From positions 4,960,001 through 5,024,000 of the forward strand of contig CM082584.2 in assembly GCA_040954595.2 (NCBI GenBank): DNA of 64,000 nucleotides. Direction: 5' to 3'. Every line of letters starts with the position of its first letter. Position 1 is the first letter of the stretch. The position numbers were made by a program, and so were the translations under genes. The notes beneath the pieces were generated by a model. The model searched no databases. It saw only the letters and a program-made list of their open reading frames with translations, and was not told the origin of the DNA. The DNA is from Balanoglossus misakiensis. Its lineage: Eukaryota > Hemichordata. Shown here in pieces: positions 62,601 through 64,000 of the stretch.

Positions 62601-63057
62601 AGACAAAAAAGATCAGTCAACACCATTGCCATATATACAAAACATCTCTGCACAATTCTATGATATAATCTAATACAGAATTTGTTTGGCATGACAGAAC
62701 AGAACACAGGATTATGCCATAGATGATGGATTGCATTCACACAAAGAGACACACATAAGCTTTATACAATATTGATATTTCACCATTCATAAAAATCACT
62801 AACCTTTGTAGGATTAGAAAACAGCTCCATAAGTAAATGCTTATGTTTGCCTTCATGTTTTTCAATTGTTTCCAACATCACAGGCAAGCTTTCAATGGCT
62901 TGATAGACTTGGTAGCAGTCTTGAAGTGTGGCCTTGTTCCTCAGAAATTTCTTCGCGATTCTTTGAAAGTCCGGAATTCTCTTCAACTGCTCATCTTGTA
63001 ACATTTGTCTCAGTTCAGAATCACTCACAAATGATTCCACCACATTCAATCTTTCCT
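50697..63057 (-). CDS. MSH2: DNA mismatch-repair protein MSH2, C-terminal 11 exons (partial at 5' end)
   Basis: Exons in transcript order: 63057-62804, 62595-62481, 62013-61868, 57558-57387, 57111-57048, 56832-56610, 56066-55899, 55599-55508, 55217-55063, 51270-51089, 50858-50697. Phases agree throughout and give 576 codons plus TAA, colinear with the C-terminal three-fifths of known MSH2. MSH2 pairs with MSH6 or MSH3 to recognise mismatches in the nucleus. Visible parts are the core/lever ([21 protein letters not shown]), the clamp ([20 protein letters not shown]), Walker A ([14 protein letters not shown]), the Q-loop/signature region ([17 protein letters not shown]), Walker B ([11 protein letters not shown]), and the His-switch block ([11 protein letters not shown]). 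The C-terminal helix-turn-helix dimer region and [12 protein letters not shown] follow. No catalytic residue is missing. The mismatch-binding and connector domains are outside the window. Confidence 0.97.
51299..51441. mobile_element. 143-bp foldback MITE, copy 2, beside an MSH2 splice acceptor
   Basis: Starts GGGTTATTACATGAAGTTTG and ends CAAACTTCATGTAATAACCC (both strands complementary), with TATCGCATT..ATTCAAGTGATGTG pairing in the arms. It has the same length and end motif as 18772-18914. On the minus strand it ends 28 nt before the first base of the MSH2 exon 51270-51089. Confidence 0.75.
52230..52660 (+). pseudogene. Crypton-like (DUF3504/QRICH1-type) ORF fragment
   Basis: An 86-codon frame (52230-52490) starts [20 protein letters not shown] and contains [20 protein letters not shown], the arrangement seen at the start of DUF3504 proteins (F.PV..EEL..I...I..N). 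After stops and a frame change, 52537-52640 reads [19 protein letters not shown], stop, QYPSQCL. This resembles the conserved L..WL.+FV.E.R...G..YP block of the same family. It is broken by at least one stop and one shift. The call is from motif recall and is tentative. Confidence 0.42.
52680..53240 (+). pseudogene. hAT-type transposase fragment (DUF4371/ZNF862-like), frameshifted
   Basis: Shows the hAT block VAHRLNLLL, then [30 protein letters not shown], a conserved [10 protein letters not shown] and [20 protein letters not shown] followed by FQKDSVN. These are the usual order of the hAT RNase-H-like half in this subfamily (AHRL, S..R...L..I, .RWLS, L..LS..FQ+). An 82-bp tandem duplication (52757-52838, 52839-52920) shifts the frame. 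The N-terminal part and the dimerisation end are absent. No terminal repeats were found. Confidence 0.68.
52757..52920. repeat. 82-bp tandem duplication inside the hAT fragment
   Basis: TGCAAGGAGTACCATAACAT begins at 52757 and again at 52839. The two 82-bp units differ at only a few positions (CTTCAATGATTCG against CTTTAATAATTCG). Because 82 is not a multiple of three, it breaks the transposase frame. High identity means the duplication is recent compared with the decay of the element. Confidence 0.88.
53634..54475 (+). pseudogene. pogo/Tigger-type transposase with large internal deletion
   Basis: Reading from ATG at 53634: MA, stop, then [37 protein letters not shown] (N-terminal helix-turn-helix). 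[20 protein letters not shown] and the CENPB-type DNA-binding block [20 protein letters not shown] follow, then [14 protein letters not shown]. The start of the DDE domain is intact ([39 protein letters not shown]). It then jumps directly to an acidic C-terminal tail, so the second and third catalytic acidic residues are missing. The frame from 53646 to the stop at 54473 is otherwise open (276 codons). The nearest ATG start in that frame is 53825. Confidence 0.82.
54905..54965. mobile_element. Pogo/Tigger-type terminal inverted repeat (right end)
   Basis: Ends TCGGTTTTGACAGGTTTTAC then TATA, the complement of a CAGTAAAACCTGTC-type end. The preceding TCTCAGTCCCTCCAGAG is shared in form with the MITE at 4629-4803. 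It probably closes the pogo copy at 53634-54475. The matching left end was not found. Confidence 0.55.
55354..55440. mobile_element. TTAA-flanked MITE (piggyBac-like), copy 2
   Basis: Begins TTAA then CCCATTCACCACCATAGTTC, with CAGTCCAAACTCATTGTTTTC and CTCTGAAGAAGGAACTGGGC inside. It is the complement of the 1258-1363 copy in the same order, and the far end (GTGAAAGTTTTAG) is decayed. It lies in an MSH2 intron. Confidence 0.5.
57727..57732 (-). promoter_or_regulatory. Candidate ATTAAA poly(A) signal for TRIM gene
   Basis: ATTAAA on the minus strand about 285 nt past the TRIM stop and 170 nt before the next MSH2 exon. It is the only near-consensus hexamer I noticed in this gap. If used, it must be skipped in MSH2 pre-mRNA. 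Positional support only. Confidence 0.22.
58017..60233 (-). CDS. Single-exon TRIM protein: RING, two B-boxes, coiled coil, filamin, NHL repeats
   Basis: A 738-residue intact frame, ATG in good context (CGGAATGGCGG), stop TGA. The RING is residues 20-59 with C20, C23, C35, H37, C40, C43, C56 and C59 all present (C3HC4). B-box 1 is about 100-136, B-box 2 about 161-196 ([15 protein letters not shown]). The coiled coil is about 205-330 and very Lys/Glu-rich. The filamin/ABP280 domain is about 375-462, ending [12 protein letters not shown]. At least four NHL beta-propeller repeats follow to the end ([65 protein letters not shown]). The architecture is that of TRIM2/3/71-type E3 ubiquitin ligases, cytoplasmic and often RNA- or cargo-binding. 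Exact orthology is not resolvable here; lineage-expanded paralogues are common. It is nested in an MSH2 intron. Confidence 0.95.
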   Translation of the reverse strand: MAAGSSGKFFNEVREDFLCCTICLESYKTPKTLPCLHTYCEQCLVTLAEKTGSLTCPECRRQYQLTGSGVPGIKTNFFISNLTELFEQRQESAQRAGIKCEGCQEYTATHRCVECQHYLCNVCDKAHRNLPVSRTHRVLTIEEYVAAKSTNPTTLQAVEYCSVHTKNEIEFFCETCRVPICTNCTIIEHRVPQHNHKYLKDAADDYLRDLKVMVDKLNVKEQETEKNKSLTKQLHSDLTKKRKKEERKVRMKAEKIINKVKREEQRLLDELNEKYKLSAKRTVTAMDELELKHGKIKSVCSYIETLMHCGNAAQLLSTKSDAEQCIKQLITETKPLTIDEELVFNHSEEFNAQGILGSLIFQHAICIANCTVENIPKQLLRGESAHLLITTRDSTGKQVIPNQPVKAKIRKHGASWEDIKVSDNRDGTHRVTVNGQVDGKYQFAMTIGDQAIPGSPVIIPVINGRVQTIGSEGSAEGKYKNLLSVAINKDKDIVTVDTDNDRLQITTREGRVKKIVKFTQFNETFRPRDIAISSDNTHYSLDDNNKQVVASDENGFVIRCFGQNELKDPYGISISPVNGNVYVTDGGGQCVRIYTQHGKYIRSFGSEGKGQGQFNCPWGIVVGKSGMVFVADYLNMRIQVFNSDDEYLYSFDCQIGDGQLSYPRGVIIENDKYVYVSTGSTYGAHSILKFESDGKFVYRIDRDGDKLNFPTGMALTDDVPCSVVVADTRNHCIKVFVQ
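60327..60364 (-). promoter_or_regulatory. Candidate promoter of the nested TRIM gene (TATA-like and CRE-like)
   Basis: On the minus strand, ACTATTTATATATTG lies about 120-130 nt upstream of the TRIM ATG, and TGATGACGTATAC (a TGACGTA CRE/ATF-like core) about 30 nt closer. The spacing fits a TATA promoter with a short 5' UTR, but AT-rich DNA gives such matches by chance. Confidence 0.3.
62104..62150. mobile_element. CTGTAAAAC-family MITE, one end only
   Basis: CTGTAAAACACTTTATTTTC followed by GCGAGCAATTAATTTTCGCC matches the left 45 bp of the 5192-5400 copy almost base for base. The similarity then stops and no right end is seen nearby. It lies in an MSH2 intron between exons 62595-62481 and 62013-61868. 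Confidence 0.6.
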
Positions 63058-64000
63058 CTGTGAATCAAAACGAACATTTTTATCAAACACATTGTTGTCA
63101 CAGGTTTCTTTACAAAGAACTACAGTATACAAGCATTAATTTCTACATACTGTAACATAGTCAAATATTTGGTACAGTACATTGTACTAAGCATGAAAAC
63201 ATGGAATTGGAGCTACCGGTATATTCATAAACTAATTTCTGCACTACAATCACATTTATATTTTCTATATGACTTATTGGAATTCCATGATCCCTGAATA
63301 AACAGCTTGGATGAAGTTTTTTTCAGTTAATACTGCTCTAATAAGTTGTGTTTCCCACCTATGACAACATGTCTCTAGTCTAAATTTCAAAATGTGTAAA
63401 CTACCACTATCCAACGCAGACTGTTTCAATCGCCAAGTCAGACTCTCCTGACTAAAGCAATCATGGAAGTATTACATTTTGACATTGAAAATTTGATCGT
63501 TGATACATGTACATGTACATAAACAAAACTATTACCATTTTTCTACCATTTGTTCATGATTTTCAAAATCAAATTTCTATCTGGCATTTTATGAAAATCT
63601 GATAATTGCATATATATTCAAGACTGTCTGCGACATATTTTCAATATGGATACCAACATTTTGACAGTATCCAATTGGTAAAATATGAATTTGTATCAAA
63701 AACATTAATCAAATTTTGCTGCCCTAAACATGGAAAATACCTGAATTGCATTTGTGGAAAATATCCTGGAAACATGAAATTCACTAAATGAGCTCAAAAT
63801 GTTGTTTTTAACATGTTTGGCAGCCGTGAAATATCCCTAACCCTTAGTCAGCATTCCGATCAATTGTTTCTTTCACACGGTTCTCTGGAACATAATGGGA
63901 TAAGATTCCTGTGACTAATATTAAAGTGATACATATTCTTCCCTGAATAAGCTTGTGTATAGGCTTTGATATGTATTGTTTATAACTGTCAGAAACAGAC
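63058..64000 (-). other. 5'-ward MSH2 intron, incomplete
   Basis: Upstream of the first visible MSH2 exon (acceptor TTCACAG at 63064-63058). I looked for the preceding exon, expected to carry an LLNKC.TPQG-type block, and did not find it. The stretch is AT-rich and includes a short ACATGTACATGTACAT repeat near 63504. Confidence 0.6.

Noticed and set aside
63606-63791. 61-codon plus-strand frame in the 5'-ward MSH2 intron
   Set aside because: AT-rich chance frame with no similarity; the expected neighbouring MSH2 exon is on the other strand and was not found.

Overview
This is a window of an animal nuclear genome: introns with GT..AG borders, tetranucleotide microsatellites, and many short inverted-repeat transposon relics. 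The gene set suggests a marine invertebrate deuterostome (hemichordate, cephalochordate or echinoderm): an NMDA-receptor subunit of the GluN3 type and an intronless RING/B-box/filamin/NHL TRIM protein, a class expanded in those groups. The species cannot be fixed from the sequence alone, and this placement is an inference.

Layout. (1) About 127-6458, plus strand: nine 3' exons of an ERCC6L2-type SNF2 helicase; its 5' part is upstream of the window. (2) 6459-10981: intergenic space between two convergent genes, with a LINE fossil and a TTAA-flanked MITE. (3) 10982-42815, minus strand: a complete ten-exon NMDA-receptor-like gene, closest to GRIN3. All splice phases agree and give 1236 codons plus a stop. 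Its first intron is 18.7 kb and full of repeats. (4) 42816-50696: intergenic, with simple repeats and small inverted-repeat elements. (5) 50697 to beyond 63057, minus strand: the last eleven coding exons of MSH2 (576 codons plus stop), from the lever/core region to the C-terminus. Its 3.8-kb penultimate intron is a landing site for foldback, Crypton-like, hAT and pogo sequences. Its 4.3-kb intron (57559-61867) holds a complete single-exon TRIM-NHL gene on the same strand.

Two neighbours, ERCC6L2 and MSH2, are DNA-repair genes, but nothing in the sequence shows they are co-regulated. The best leads are the unusual Ser-His pair at the channel selectivity site of the GluN3-like subunit, the foldback element ending 28 bases from an MSH2 splice acceptor, the nested TRIM gene, a palindromic MITE flanked by an exact 19-bp direct repeat, and a pogo deletion derivative whose reading frame stays open across the deletion. 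I saw no CRISPR array, rRNA or tRNA gene.
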